Positions 12,480-24,539 of a stretch of DNA of 64,000 nt are shown in pieces. The stretch lies in NCBI GenBank assembly GCA_965153455.1, contig OZ234500.1, positions 9,796,001 to 9,860,000 of the forward strand, given 5' to 3'. The notes under the pieces were generated by a model. That model was not told the origin of the DNA. It was given only the letters and a program-made list of their open reading frames with translations, and searched no databases. The DNA comes from Sphagnum compactum (taxonomy: Eukaryota > Bryophyta > Sphagnopsida > Sphagnales). Each line of letters opens with the position of its first letter. Positions within the stretch are counted from its first letter, which is position 1. The translations under genes were made by a program, and so were the position numbers.

Positions 12480-13950
12480 CAACAAGTAAATTGAAAACAA
12501 ATGGTGGTTAGCATGGTGAAGCCCAAGAGGATCCTTCAGTTATGCTGGAAATCTTTCTGCAGTGGGCTCCACATGACCCTCGAATGTAGGTACCAACATT
12601 TGGCCTGTTTCTGGGTGCATCACAATGTCTCTACCCTGGAGGGCAGAGCCAACAAAGGTTCAAAAAGTAAGGAGTCACGAATGCTCAATTATCCCTTCAC
12701 TACAAAATGGGTTTGTTGGCCTTGCAGGAATATTGTGCTTAGATTCATTATATTGGCCCCTAGGTAATAGGTCTATTTTTATATGAGGATTTTTGAAAAA
12801 TAATATTTCGTATTGTGTTGAAACTTGAGATTAGTTATAGAGTTACAATATCCATGAAGTCGCCCTCTGTTTCAGCCCCTATCTCCTGTGCTTTCAGCCC
12901 CTATCCCCTCTTTCAATGGTATCCACAAAGTAATGAAATTTTATTAAATTTGGGTATGAAATGCTGAAACTAGCATTTTATGCACAACGTTCGAGAGTAA
13001 TTATAGTAGTTGTATAGGTAGGAGCAGTGAAAATATATGTAGCAGCAGCAGTGCAGGCGCTCAGGGTAAAGGAAACACAGGATGAAACTCAATTTACCAC
13101 CAAAATTGGTGGAAAACCTAGTTTGGGTCCCAGTTACGTGTTTGATGCCCTATAATGCCAAAACTGGCAGTTCTCACCCCCTAATCGCCTGACTTTACGG
13201 ATAACTCTAATATATTGAAGGATTTGGTTTCTTTTAGAGGATGTTTTGAAGATTATATTTTTGCATGGTGAATTATTTGAGTTTTCATGATTCTTCTTTT
13301 GCCTTAAGATACCTTCTAATGTAAATGGCAAGGCCACAGTGTGACACACCCCTTGTTTGAATCATATGGCAGTGAGGACACCATCTTTTTATCAACGCTC
13401 CAGATGCGGCTACAGACCACTCGTTGGCCAAATGTAACAGAAAAACCAGGCGGCTAGAGTCCAGCACTCCTTGAGCCCCTTTTAGTCCTCCTGGTCTGTT
13501 CCTCACTAGGAGCTTTAAAAAACTTGGGTGAATCCCTACCAAACTTGATTAAAGAAAAAGCACTAATCGGAAAGTGAAAAGGATGGATGGTAGCTGGACA
13601 GGAACCTGTTTTTCATTGGGTTCCATTCCTATAACTAACCAGTATGATTATCAGAGTTTGTGCCAGACATTTTTTTTTAAAAAATTGTTGAATTTTTCAT
13701 TGTACCCACCTATTAACCAGTGTTCTATGATTCTTTACATTTTACATACCATCTGGTTCTTTGATTACTTGCAAATGAAAGAACCTTTGTAACCAAAAAT
13801 GGGGCACAGAAGATATTCCTAATACACTATCTGCATTACCACTCCCATACACAGTTCATCCAAACATTTGAGAAATTTTATTCATAGCATCTTGGAAACG
13901 TACTTCCAGGGATCAACACCAAACTTTAGAAATCAACACACATTACTGCC
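12480..13950. other. Unassigned; short duplication only
   Basis: A 22-bp word (TTTCAGCCCCTATC) is tandemly duplicated near 12870-12910. The 13134-13542 minus-strand frames overlap in two registers and show no recognisable domain. Confidence 0.35.
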
Positions 13951-14014
13951 AATCAACACACATTGTTCCCTGTAATCCTTAACAACCCTAGACCGGAGAA
14001 CATGGATCAGAATT

Positions 14015-14248
14015 CTCTATGTTCACCTCTTTGGTCTATGGACAAGTATCATCCCATGCTTCCCGAAGTAAAAATTCAGAATGTCCACCCTTGTTTCCTC
14101 CATGATGAATTCCCAAACCAATCCATCCTTACTCTATGTTCACCTCTTTGGTCTATGGACAAGTATCATCTCATGTTTCCAAAAGTAAAAATTCAGAATG
14201 TCCACCCTTGTTTCCTCAATGATGAATTCCCAAACCAATCCATCTTTA
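14015..14248 (+). repeat. 117-bp tandem duplication, in frame
   Basis: Two near-identical 117-bp units start at 14015 and 14132 with CTCTATGTTCACCTC. 117 bp equals 39 codons and one frame (13963-14256) runs through both, giving two copies of a peptide containing CSPLWSMDKYH and VKIQNVHPCFL. The few differences leave the frame open. No known family is recognised, so the frame may be fortuitous. Confidence 0.8.
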
Positions 14249-14259
14249 CTCCATGATCC

Positions 14260-15830
14260 CACAACAAAGATAATTTCTACCCAAACCTTTATGCATAGGA
14301 TTTGTCAGACTCATAAACCTAGACATTGTCATCATTTTTAGATTTTTGGTTTCAAATCAAGGAAAACACAAAACATCATTAACACTGCTCTGTTCTACAA
14401 CTTCACAGAAAGCTATACCTACACAATGGAGAAATAACGATTGGATACAGCCTCTGTTGTAGAGAACAAAATCAGCCAGAAGAACCACATGATTTCACAA
14501 AACAATGGTACTTAGCTTTTCTATGTCGTCTCTTGCAAAAAACGTTGCTCCTCTTAAATCCTCTTTCTAGCTCTTTATCTCCACCCTTCTTGCATTTCTT
14601 CCACACAATGCCTCCACACAAAGAATCCACAAAAAGCTTATTAGCCAGCACACATGCTCAACAACAAACCAGGTATAGCAGAATTGGAATAATTGCAATG
14701 CCATTGCTAGTCACCATCGCCTGCCTTCTTCAAGGACAAATTACCAAAAAGGTGAAGGTCACATCACCATGCAGCAAAGCACAAAAAAAGTAAAACCCTA
14801 GCTACGTCCTGCAACTCACAGGACATACCTTTAGGTCACACCTTAACTTTGAAGTTAGTTTTTACAAAATCGTTTATCTTTTCACTCGTAATAGTCTATC
14901 ACATATTGTCCATTTTGTAAGTTACTTAACATGGGGGCAACCTATTACCTCTCACCTCCTCAAAATCAAAAACACATTATATATATACAATGTGGGGGTG
15001 GGCTGTCAGTGTTTTTTTTATTGGCAAATTTTCTCAAAAATTCAACCTGAAAAATGTGATTTTGACTAATACAAAGAATTTTTCATGAGAAAAATGGTCC
15101 AAGTTTGCCAAATTTTGAAAAGAAAAAAAATCAAATCGCCAAATTTCTATAATAAGTTCCAATAGGTAGCCAAGAATATAGAAAGATCCTTGTTTTTTTC
15201 TACTTTCATATTTGGCATGTAGCCATAATTGGTTTAAATAGCTTTTGGATGGTCATGACCTTGGCTACATTACAAAATCCTTAAAAAAAAACCCTACTAG
15301 TTGTTGTCTTTCACCTTCCTAAAATCTAAAAGATCTTTCAGTTAAAGTTAAGAATCCTCACTTAACTTTTGGTTGTAGTTCTCAAGCACAACTAGTTCTT
15401 TCAGCCTCTTGTGGTATTTTTATTAAATTAAATGTTTTAAAAATATCGATGAAATGAATTTCAGTTGTAAAGCGGTATAATTAAATTCACATGTCTTTCA
15501 ATTTCATAACTATAGTTTGCATTATTTCATAGACCATTATTTCAAAAATCTCAATGTAATTTTTTTTATTAAAATAATGTAATAATATGATTTCATATAG
15601 AAACGAATTTCACAATCAAATTCTACAATTTTTTAGTTTTTCTAAACTTATATTTATTTTAATTTTATAATTCCTAATTACATCAATCAATTATCAAAAT
15701 TAACATATCTTATATCATGCACACCATAGTTTGATTTACAACAATTAGTCATGCTGATATAACTACAATCTTAGCTTTATAGCCACTAAATGTGTTCATG
15801 ATTCTCTAAACCTTTCTACATACATATGTG
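14260..15830. other. AT-rich, no supported gene
   Basis: An 86-codon open frame at 14533-14793 (+) has no known motif. 15.4-15.8 kb is strongly AT-rich. Confidence 0.4.
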
Positions 15831-15838
15831 GTTTCAAA

Positions 15839-15945
15839 CACTAGTAAAAAAACCTGATTTTTCAACTATTTTTTATCAAAAATAGTTGCAAAAGACACTT
15901 TTAGTCGCCTAAGACAAGTCAAAAAATCGGGTTTTTCTTTTAGTG
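15839..15945. mobile_element. 107-bp CACTA-type miniature element with TSD
   Basis: The element begins CACTAGTAAAAAAACCTGAT and ends with the near-complement (ATCGGGTTTTTCTTTTAGTG), so 24-bp terminal inverted repeats differ at only a few positions. The sequence flanking each end is AAA (15836-15838 and 15946-15948), the 3-bp target duplication expected of CACTA (En/Spm) elements. Inside, CAACTATTTTT and AAAAATAGTTG make an internal dyad. It has no coding capacity and would have moved only with a transposase supplied in trans. Boundaries and termini are read directly; the superfamily is inferred from the CACTA termini and TSD length. Confidence 0.85.
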
Positions 15946-16469
15946 AAATGGGTGAACATACACATCAATTAATCTTCACAAACGTCTAAATGCATGTTTA
16001 CGCTTTAGGGTTGAAGTTAAATTGAGACTCATGTAGTTTTTATATTTTTCAATTATTGTCCCCCAAAACCTTTTTCTTCTTTGAATCATTCTAAACAACA
16101 ATTAATTTGATTGCCAATTATTCAAAAATCTAAAAATATGAGAAGATCACATTAGTGTCATTTGTTTTCATAATTATTATTTTTTAAATTACAACTAGCA
16201 TCAAAACTAGCAGTGCAACCACATATGAAACATTACATTCCACATTTGATTAGCCTATTTTAGTCACACTAATAAAACAAAAATTTGTGAAGGAAAATAG
16301 AAAATCTTTGAAGAAATTATATTTTCAACATGGAATTTTCAAACTAAATTTATTATTTAACAATGAAATGTTGAACTTGCCTTATGCCAAGCATGGTTAT
16401 CAAAATGGATGTGATGTGCCCATTTTGCGTGGGGCATCACATTGACATCTGTCTTAACATGTCCGTCAT

Positions 16470-17878
16470 GTCCATCAAAATAAATATAGGAAAATCCTTG
16501 GAACGTGTTGAACAGTTTTTCGTGCCTTTGGATTTGGGTCATACATGTCATGGATCAGTTTTCCAAATGATATTTTGGTTGAATTGTCCACAAAATATTT
16601 TGCATCCCAATCATCACCCCATATGACATTTGCCAACTTGCCCACCAAATATGCTCTATACCTCAAAGTTGGGGCATGTTGCTTAGCAACTTGTCAAGGG
16701 GAATTTATAGTTCCTAATTCGCTATAAACAAAAAAAATTATGGGGCAACCCACCAACATATTTTTTTTTATGTTGGTGGCATCTTGCTCCTTTGTAAAGC
16801 CATACAATGATGGCATCACCTCTTGCAAATGCCTGGTTTCACCCCAATTGCACATGCCTATGTACACAACACATGGTTTGTTTATTGGAAAATGCAATAT
16901 AATGTTGTTCTTGGGCAAGTTGTTGTGCAAAATTCCACAATGATGTATTGCATTCATAATGTTGATGAATGCCCATGCCAACTTCACACGATTTCGCCTA
17001 AGGCGACAAGTCATGTTCACCCTTCCATATTTGGCCCCCTTTGTCACAAAAGGTACGATTATCAGTAATGGGGGAGTACTTTGTGTTGTAATCCAACATT
17101 TCTCAAAGAATTCCCCCATTCCACCACAATGTGTATGCTTCCATGGTCTCTATGTGGATGGCAAGGAATTTGATAACACCTGGATGGTCACACGGGCTTG
17201 CCAAGGCTTCCATTAATCGTTGCTTACGTGTTTTTCGTTTGTCCCCATCTCAGTGTATTCCTCGCCAACTTAATTGTGCTTGGGATGCGATTGAATCTTT
17301 CAATTCGCACCTTGCGCACCACACCATAACCACCCTGATTGTCTCCACCCAACAACAACAACACATTTGTTGTGCTCGGAATCCATAACACATCATGGCT
17401 TCCAATTTAGGCTAGAAGGTTTCAAACACCTTCTTCCATCCATGGTGTAAACCTCGTCTTTTTCTTCGACCAATTCTTCGAGAATTTGGCCCACCATGAA
17501 ATTTTCTCCCACAAGTTCGTTGCCTCTGTGGTCCAATGCACCTTGTTTTATTGTGGATAAAGGACATCAAACCATTGCAACAAGTTTATGGCTGAATTCG
17601 AAATTTTGCATTAAACAATTTCGAAAATATGAAGTTTCGTGTATTGCAAAGATCTATCTACTTCTAACAAAAATTTATGTTCCATGACTTGTTTATACTT
17701 TTCCAGGCTAATTCCTTGCTTGTTCACAAAAGCACCATCAAGACATGCGATTGTGTGCTCCATAAAAAATGTCATGACAATTTATTGGATTCGTCGTGGC
17801 GATTCATTTAGGATCATTGTTTTCAAGCTTTTTGACACTTTCGGGTTTGTGTCGATGAAGTGCTTTTCCCACTAGATA
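16470..17878 (-). pseudogene. Kinase-like gene fragment, decayed
   Basis: Reading leftwards from 17878, one frame gives KHFIDTNPKVSKSL, then LNESPRRIQ, a stop, and FFMEHTIACLDGAFVNKQG. After frameshifts, 17119-16694 gives kinase-like motifs: a DYNTK-like lobe boundary, then HHCGILHNNLPKNNIILHF, which aligns with the HRDxxxxN catalytic loop (the HND expected there reads HNN), then CNWGE in the place of DFG. The C-terminal part (16666-16475) reads GKLANVIWGDDWD and DPNPKARKTVQHV. The altered catalytic Asp, the non-DFG metal motif and the frameshifts argue for a dead copy of a kinase-like family. The plus-strand open frames over this stretch are shadows. It could also be cargo of a transposable element. 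Confidence 0.6.
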
Positions 17879-18339
17879 TATTTGCAACCCCTCGTTTGTG
17901 CATGGTTGAGGGTGGGCCGCTCAAAAGTTTAGGGGGGTAAGTCCCAAATGATGTGTGGGATAACTTGTTTCAGGGGTTTTGGTTATATTGACCGCTTGAT
18001 GGTTGTCCGCCCGATGATAGTATATTTGATGGTTATTTGCCTGATTATCCACTCAATGACATCCATCAAATTTTGGATGACAAAAAACCAAAAGTCTTTC
18101 CAAACATTAATTGTTAAAATCAATTAGAATTTCAAAAAATCAAGGTTCAATGTGGTCTAAAATATTTACAAAATGCAAAAAAGATACCCTTCACCAAGGA
18201 CTTGATCACCTCAACTCACCCAAAGTTCCACACAATGGTTGTAAGGGGGCAACCAAAGACACAAAACCCAAATGAGAGCAAAGGTGTTAAAAAATAAATC
18301 ATGGATTACATTTTTAAATTCATATACCTTCAAAAAAAC

Positions 18340-18610
18340 CTCTTCCAAAATCAGTCGCCATTTGACGGTTCCTAAATGGCGATCGAAAATGACTAAAAAT
18401 ACATAGCCATCATCCAATGATGACCAAATTTAATCAGTGTTGTCAGATGGTGACTAAATTCTATCACTACACAACTATGATGATCGAAAACCTTTCGGTC
18501 GCCATAGTCATGTGGTGACCGAAAGGTTTTCAGTTGCCACAATGTTTTTCCCCTCCCCCCCTTTAATGGCAACCAAAACCCTTTCGATCGCCATCTTGTG
18601 TGATCCCCTC
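18340..18610. repeat. CACTA-like subterminal repeat cluster with hairpin
   Basis: A word close to TGGCGACCGAAA occurs about seven times in both orientations (for example near 18351, 18375, 18447, 18492, 18516 and 18585). Two facing copies at 18486-18531 build a 19-bp stem with one mismatch around an 8-base loop (GAAAACCTTTCGGTC arm). CACTAC occurs at 18465. Clustered, alternately oriented short motifs are typical of CACTA subterminal regions. No matching second terminus was found. Confidence 0.45.
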
Positions 18611-18792
18611 ATAAAAAAACGGGGTTATTAATGGGAACCCATTGGGAACTTGAATGGAACATGTTGGGAATAAATGGAGAAATAAAATACAATTTTTCCT
18701 TGTTGGGAGCAAAATTTGATGCAATTTTGTAACATAGCTAAATAATTGCATTTATATGTTTTCCATTCACTCCAATCACATTGTCATCAATG

Positions 18793-18885
18793 AGGTTCAA
18801 TATTCAAAAATTATAGGCCATATCCAATCAGACTATCACTAATAAGGTTCAATATTCAAAAATTATAGGCCATATCCAATCATCC
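18793..18885 (+). repeat. 52-bp tandem duplication
   Basis: AGGTTCAATATTCAAAAATT followed by ATAGGCCATATCCAATCA occurs at 18793 and again at 18845 without internal change. Confidence 0.85.
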
Positions 18886-19011
18886 AATTCATTTTTCAGT
18901 TGTAAAATTTTACATATGATAATAATTAACTAGGTTTACATTAATTGTGACAAACTCCTAGGGGAAACAACTTGTTTGCCCATATTGATGTATAAATATC
19001 AATTTTGTAAG

Positions 19012-19213
19012 AATAAAAACCTTCAACCTCTAAAAGAAAAAAGAAAAACCTTCAACTTTTTTAAGAACAAGAACAAGAACCTTCAACCTCCAAAAGCAAA
19101 AACCAAAGCCTTCAACCTTTTTAAAAGTAAGAACAAGAACCTTCAACCTCTCGAAGAGCAATAACAAGAACCTTCAACCTCCAAAATAAAAAACAAAAGC
19201 TTTCAATCTCCAA
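19012..19213 (+). repeat. 30-bp minisatellite, about seven units
   Basis: CCTTCAACCTCYAAAA-type units recur every 30-31 bp, at about 19019, 19049, 19080, 19109, 19139, 19170 and 19200. Odd and even units differ (CCTCCAAAAG versus CTTTTTTAAG), so a 60-bp higher-order period is visible. The 18976-19164 frame is open only because the period is divisible by three (repeating KNKNLQP peptides). Confidence 0.8.
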
Positions 19214-19940
19214 GTTATTTAAATAAATAATACAACCTATAACAACCTTTTAGTTTTAATTCTAATTTAAACAAACAAAATAATCTTAGTTAGAACACAT
19301 GATATGAAAATTGCATCACCAAAAGAAAAGACTAGGAAATACACAAAATGTTTAAATAGAAAGATTTTTTTTAAAAACATTATTTTGAATTTCTTGACAT
19401 AAAGCATAAGTGCATGAAGGTCGTTGATGCATTGGGGCATATCTCTTGATATACTACCATGTGTCACTTGCTTAAACATTTTTCGCCCAAATTTCAAATC
19501 TTTAAATTTCAAATTTTTAATTGAAATACAGTTGCATACTAGTTACAAACAAGTTTAAATGTCATATATATTGGGTGGTGGAAATGTATGCATGTGACAA
19601 AATCATATGTGTTATTCAAGATTATACATTTATTGCAAAGTAGTCATTGATTAATAACTAAATTTATCTTAGTTGTGATGTAGTTGTTACATGCAACTAA
19701 AGTGCAACTTGTCAATAAAGTCAAACATGGTTGACTACAACCGTATATACAATGCGTACATTATATTGTATAAATATACATCATGTAACTAATTTGTAAT
19801 TATAATACAATTACTTAATTTTCTGATGTGGCATTTTATTTATTAATTTGTCATATTTCCATGGGACAATTATAATGCAATTGTATAATATTAGTGATTT
19901 TAGAGCTCTAGTTGTACGGTAATCTAGTTACTGCAGACAC
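19214..19940. other. AT-rich, no supported gene
   Basis: The 81-codon frame at 19267-19512 (-) has no recognisable motif. No LTR or primer-binding site for the downstream gypsy fragment was recognised here. Confidence 0.35.
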
Positions 19941-19954
19941 AATTTCTCATAATG

Positions 19955-20640
19955 TTGCCCTATGGGGCACTTGTTTTATTTGTGGATAAAAAGGACGTCA
20001 AGTTTTTAATGTGTATATTGACTATTGTGCCTTGAATAAATAATGATAAAGAACAACTATCCTTTGCCCCACATTGACGATATGTTACAATAACTCAATG
20101 GGGCAAAATATTTTAGCCGAATTGATCTTAAGTCAAGGTATTATCAAATCCGCATCGCGGATGAGGATGTGGAAAAGATGGCAATGAGGACTAGGTATGG
20201 CTTGTATGAGTTCTTGGTGATGCCATTTGGGTTGTGTAACGTTTTGTGAACATTCATCGACCCTCATGAATTCTAGTTTCCATGAAAAGTTGGATGAATT
20301 TGTGATCATTTATATTGATGATATCTTGGTGAACTCCAAAATAATAGAGGAGCATGCAGAACATTTGGAATATGTTTTGAGCAAGCTCCATGAAAACAAA
20401 CTCCAGCATGGCAAAAAATGAGTTTGCCCAAGAGGAGATGGATTTCTTAGGGCATATCCTATCACAAGAAGGGGTGAGGCTTGACCCTAAAAAGTTGGAA
20501 GCCATAAGGGACTAGAAAAGGCCAATCATGGTCAAAGGAATACGATCCTTCCTAGGCCTAGCTAACTTTTATAGGAAGTTTATAAAAGGTTTTTCCCAAT
20601 TGATGAAACCACTTTTGAACCTCTTTAAAAAGGAGTTATC
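19955..20640 (+). pseudogene. Gypsy reverse transcriptase, broken
   Basis: Motifs in order, over several frames: GAPVLFVDKKD, a degenerate [46 protein letters not shown], then the catalytic VIIYIDDILV with its YIDD intact, then FAQEEMDFLGHILS and [18 protein letters not shown] of the connection region. These are canonical Ty3/gypsy RT blocks. A stretch after PFGLC (about 20238-20300) has lost the expected thumb-side residues through a frameshift. Stops occur near 20030, 20090, 20419 and 20513. It was once part of the pol polyprotein that copies element RNA into cDNA. Confidence 0.9.
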
Positions 20641-21150
20641 CTTTGAATGGAAAGAAGAGCAATAAAGAACATTTGAGGACTTGAAAGAGAAGCTTTCGTT
20701 TGTCCCCTATGCTAAGATTCCTAGATTTCACAAACCCATTTGAAGTCCACACTGACATTAATGACTTTGCTATTGGTGGGGTGTTCATGTAAAATGGACT
20801 TTTGATTGCATTTGAGAGCAAAAAGTTATGTGGGGCACAACTACGATGGCCAAGTCATGAAAAAAAGTTGTATGTTGTTATGTGTTGCCTGAAAGTGTGG
20901 CAACACTATTTGGGGACGCACAAGACTAAGGGTTACATGGATAACGTCTTCTTGCAGTATTTTGAAACATAACTAACGTCTTCTTCCTAGGCCAACTAAG
21001 GGCCTCAGCAAAGAAACTGAGATGGCATGATATGTTGGCATTTGTTGGATGTGGAGTTAATCCACAAACCAAAACAAAACAATGTGGTCCCCGATGCACT
21101 AAATAGGAAGGAGGAATTCCAAGAAAAAAACCCTTGACCAAGACCTAGGC
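20640..21150 (+). pseudogene. Gypsy RNase H, broken
   Basis: After a WKEEQ..FEDLKEKLS linker come FEVHTDINDFAIGGVFM (first catalytic Asp and the GG-x-V core), AFESKKLCGAQ, then HEKKLYVVMCCL, which matches the H-x-KEL helix, and the tail HKPKQNNVVPDALNRKEEF, corresponding to the usual PDALSR motif. Stops lie near 20662 and 20791, and frames shift again near 20970. Confidence 0.85.
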
Positions 21151-21229
21151 AGTATAGGCCATCTTTTAGGGCAAAAGCAACCTAGAATAGAAGATAAGGG
21201 AAGCTTACATGCAAGATCCGCTCGCTCAA

Positions 21230-22095
21230 CACCACTTTTGAAAAATTGTCTAAACAATAGAAGGTGAAAAACATCACCATAAAAGAAGGGTTGCTCAAAT
21301 GGAAGCAATCTTGAATCTATGTGGCAACAGGGAAGTTACGCACAAAAATCATGCAAGAGGAGCACAATGTGCCCATGGTAGGACACCATGGGGAAAGAGT
21401 CACAAGAATGGCTATAGGAAAAAGATTTTATTGGCCCAAAATGAAGTAGGATGTAGAGCATTTTGTGCGCACTTGTGTCAAATGCCAAAACACGAAGTCC
21501 ATATACAAAATAAAATAAAATGGGCTATATAGACCTTTACCAGTTCCGAAGAAACCATGGGAAAATGTTTCCATGGACTTCATGACCCAGTTGCCCGATG
21601 GAATGGAATGGATACCATATTCGTGGTAGTTGATCGATTTTTCAAGTTGGCAAAAATGGCTCCAATTAAAATGATTATGAGAACTTTTGATTGGATGAAG
21701 CTATTCTTCAATATGTGGGTCAAGCATCATGGGATGCCACAATTTATCATAAGTGATAGAAACGTCAAGTTTATGACAGGCTTTTGGAAGCATTTGTTCT
21801 AGAAAACGGGGACGAAATTGTCATTTAGTATGGCATTTCACCCACAAACTGATGGCCAAACAGAAAGTGTCAACATGGTGTTAAACTAATATCTTAGAAA
21901 TTATGTTGGTGCCGATCAGAAAGATTGGGGTGAACACCTAAGCCTAGTGGAGTTCTATTACAACTCCACAACACACTTGGTGACGAAGATGCCTCCGTTT
22001 GAATTAGCGTTGGGAAAGGAATCCATGAAGTTGATGGACTTAACCATTCCCATGGGACAAAGAGATCACTCCAAGGAAGTTGTGGAGATGGCCAA
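21230..22095 (+). pseudogene. Gypsy integrase, frameshifted
   Basis: The N-terminal zinc-binding HHCC module can be read as VPMVGHHGERVTRMAIGKRF followed by FVRTCVKCQ. The DDE core retains all three acidic residues: [25 protein letters not shown] and FHPQTDGQTESVN. After it comes FYYNSTTHLVTKMPPFELAL, the usual GPY-side helix. Frameshifts separate the HHCC module, the DDE core and the 21947-22095 segment. It was the enzyme that inserted element cDNA. It looks younger than the RT part because fewer stops interrupt it. Confidence 0.85.
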
Positions 22096-22099
22096 GGGC

Positions 22100-22640
22100 T
22101 GTGAACTTCCCAAGTGGTCCAAGCCCTTGTCACCAAGGATTATCATCTCCCGTCTTCAGCCTAACCGTAGACTTTGTTTAGTTCAAGGACTTAGTGTGCC
22201 GAGGCCAACACCTCAAGCCCCCTTCCTCAAACCCTCATTCGTCAACACCTATGCAACTCATGAGTCTACCAAATTAGGAGTCAAATCTGGCCCAACACTT
22301 AGACTCGCAACCCAAGCCACCACGAGGGCCGCCCCCCCCTGGTGGTTTGGACTTGAGCCCTAACTAGGTGAGCCCCCACACTTGAGGGTCCACCTAGAAG
22401 GGCATGTCAGGGTGATTTCAGGTATGGTTCAATAGATTTGTGTCCATGTGATAGCAAAACACAAAATTCATCTATCAGATATTAAAGTCAGTTGTTTGTT
22501 TTATAATGGTGGAAACTACTGCACATTTAGTAGCTGTATACTAGTTGTTCCTGGGGTCTGATTGGAGATAGTGACACAAGATTCAGATATCACTCCTTGT
22601 CTGCATCCACACAAAGAATTATGATTCAGAATTGCTAACC
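22100..22640. other. Unassigned, less AT-rich
   Basis: A sharp change in composition follows the integrase; CCCCCC and proline-rich frames appear around 22200-22370. No LTR end could be defined. Confidence 0.3.
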
Positions 22641-22649
22641 TAAGTATTG

Positions 22650-24220
22650 ACCTTGCACCATGGTGGTCTGAAAGCTCAATTCGTGATGTAGAGTTTCGCA
22701 GTTCTGATTTGGGTTTCCTGAGAAAACGTGAGAGCGATGACGATGGTCCCCTACTGCTTGAAGCAGGAGAGGAATTCTTTCCTCAAGTGCAGTTTGGGAA
22801 GGTTAGCCAGTGGAAATACACAAATTTCTCAGGTGAATTGGCAATTGGTACATGGAAATTGGCTATGCACACGATATACAGCTCTCAGATATGCCATAGA
22901 TATTTGATGTTGATGCATTATATCCTCACAGCTTTTATCATGAATTTTATCTTTGCTGAAATATGTTGCACACTGCATGGTCTTCAAGGAAGGATGTCAG
23001 CAACCAATTTACCCAAAATTCCAGCTGCCACTATTTTGAATATACCTCATCACTTTATTCTACAATAGATGTTTTTGACATCAAACATTGTGACAGACCA
23101 ATAGCAGGATCTAAGGACTGTTTATCTGCATGCAATATTTCCATTCCTTATCATCACCCAGCTGCATCTCAAAAGCCTTTCCAGTCACTCAATTTGCACC
23201 TCGGCTTTGCATATACTCCGTTGTCAAGTCTCTTTGCTGAAACCAAGGACCAAGCTGTGTGGCTTGTGAGAGTATGGTTGAATCTCCAAAAAGATCACCA
23301 ATATCCTCTTAGTCTTGCTTATAGAAGGCTTTCCCCCCAGAATGCGTCTATTTGCTTGTAGTGAAGTTGCATCTTATTTGCCTTTATCCTGCACTGAAGA
23401 ACCTGATTTACAGTCAACAATGGTTACATGTGCACCTAGTGGATGGGGAGCAGTTTTTCAAAGTAGAACGAAACCAAGTAGCACTTGAGACCTAGCACTG
23501 CCAACTGGAGGCTACCATACAAAGGTAGTAGAGAACCTGTCAAAAGCTCAAAATGGTGCACAATGTTTATGTAAATTGCAAACCTGGAATGGTGCAAATG
23601 TCAAGCTCCTCTAGTTTTGTTATGCAGAAGAAATTTTTGTTTCAATAGATCCAGTCCCTTACAGAATAGAAACCCAGGTTTTCATCAGTCAGCAGCTGCT
23701 TTTGGAAACATAGCTCAAAGAATGTCCTGCCATTTTTTTCACTGATAACAATTGAAGTGAATATGGGAGCTATGCTTCCCTAAAGCTCCAGAGAAGACAA
23801 TATGGTTGTGCTACCACTGGCATTGCTGCAGCAAGCACACATTGGAAGAACCTTTTTTTGGTGCCACCAATCTCCTAATCAGTTGGCAAATCGCACTTCA
23901 GAAGACAAAATTTTGTGTTAGAGATAGACTGGCGATTTTTGGAAGAGCGGCTATATATGGATATTTTGGTCCCATAATTCTACCAGACTTCACTAATTAG
24001 GGTCCAATCGACTGCACTGGTTTGCAGCATTTGGCATCTGGGTGCACAGTGCAGGAACTGGTGAATCAGAACTTGAAGATGATGAAGATGTCAACCACAT
24101 ACTCTTCATCATCCAATTTTAAATTGCTGGGCAACAAACTGAACACCTTCGGAGCTGCTCTTAGAGACCAAATAGACCAGATAAACTGTTTTGTGGATTG
24201 TCCCACAGGAGTTTAGGTAC
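22650..24220 (+). other. ORF-rich segment, possible host-gene exons
   Basis: Base composition is closer to coding DNA than the flanks, and plus-strand frames at 22709-23068, 22963-23361, 23360-23490, 23806-24000 and 24022-24216 are open in relay. Peptides such as DDDGPLLLEAGEEFFPQV, VRVWLNLQKDHQYPLSLAY and CTEEPDLQSTM look protein-like (acidic start, mixed hydrophobicity), but I do not recognise a family. It could be exons of a plant gene or a captured gene fragment. No clear exon-intron model could be fixed. Confidence 0.3.
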
Positions 24221-24539
24221 CGCACCTACCGGGCCTGTTAGGCCAAACTGAATTCAAGGCAATTTGGCCTAATAATTATCTGGGCAGTGAGTCTAAAGTG
24301 TCAAAAATTATGAGGGCAATTGGCCTAACTTTCAGAAAAATACCAAAAGTTTCAGAAATAATATATTAATTTACTTAGACTTCCTGCATGTAGTGAAGTT
24401 GGCAATATCTCATTTTCATTCAAATCAGGTGCAACGTCATCTTCAAGGGGAAGATTGACTCAACATTCCTCTACATCAGGATCAAGATAAATGGACGATA
24501 CATTTTTAGGGTCAAGGCCACTAGTGTGAAAAGGTTTGA

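Larger units (their letters stand above)
19945..22095 (+). mobile_element. Ty3/gypsy retrotransposon pol fragment
   Basis: Sequential remains of reverse transcriptase, RNase H and integrase lie in the gypsy order RT-RH-IN, which separates it from copia elements. Gag, protease and recognisable LTRs are missing, so the copy is truncated at both ends. At least five frameshifts or stops break the polyprotein. The right end is placed after the integrase core, where the sequence changes to unrelated DNA near 22.1 kb. Confidence 0.9.

Noticed and set aside
16357-17388. Plus-strand open frames covering the kinase-like region.
   Set aside because: The minus-strand reading carries the recognisable motifs; the plus frames are shadows.
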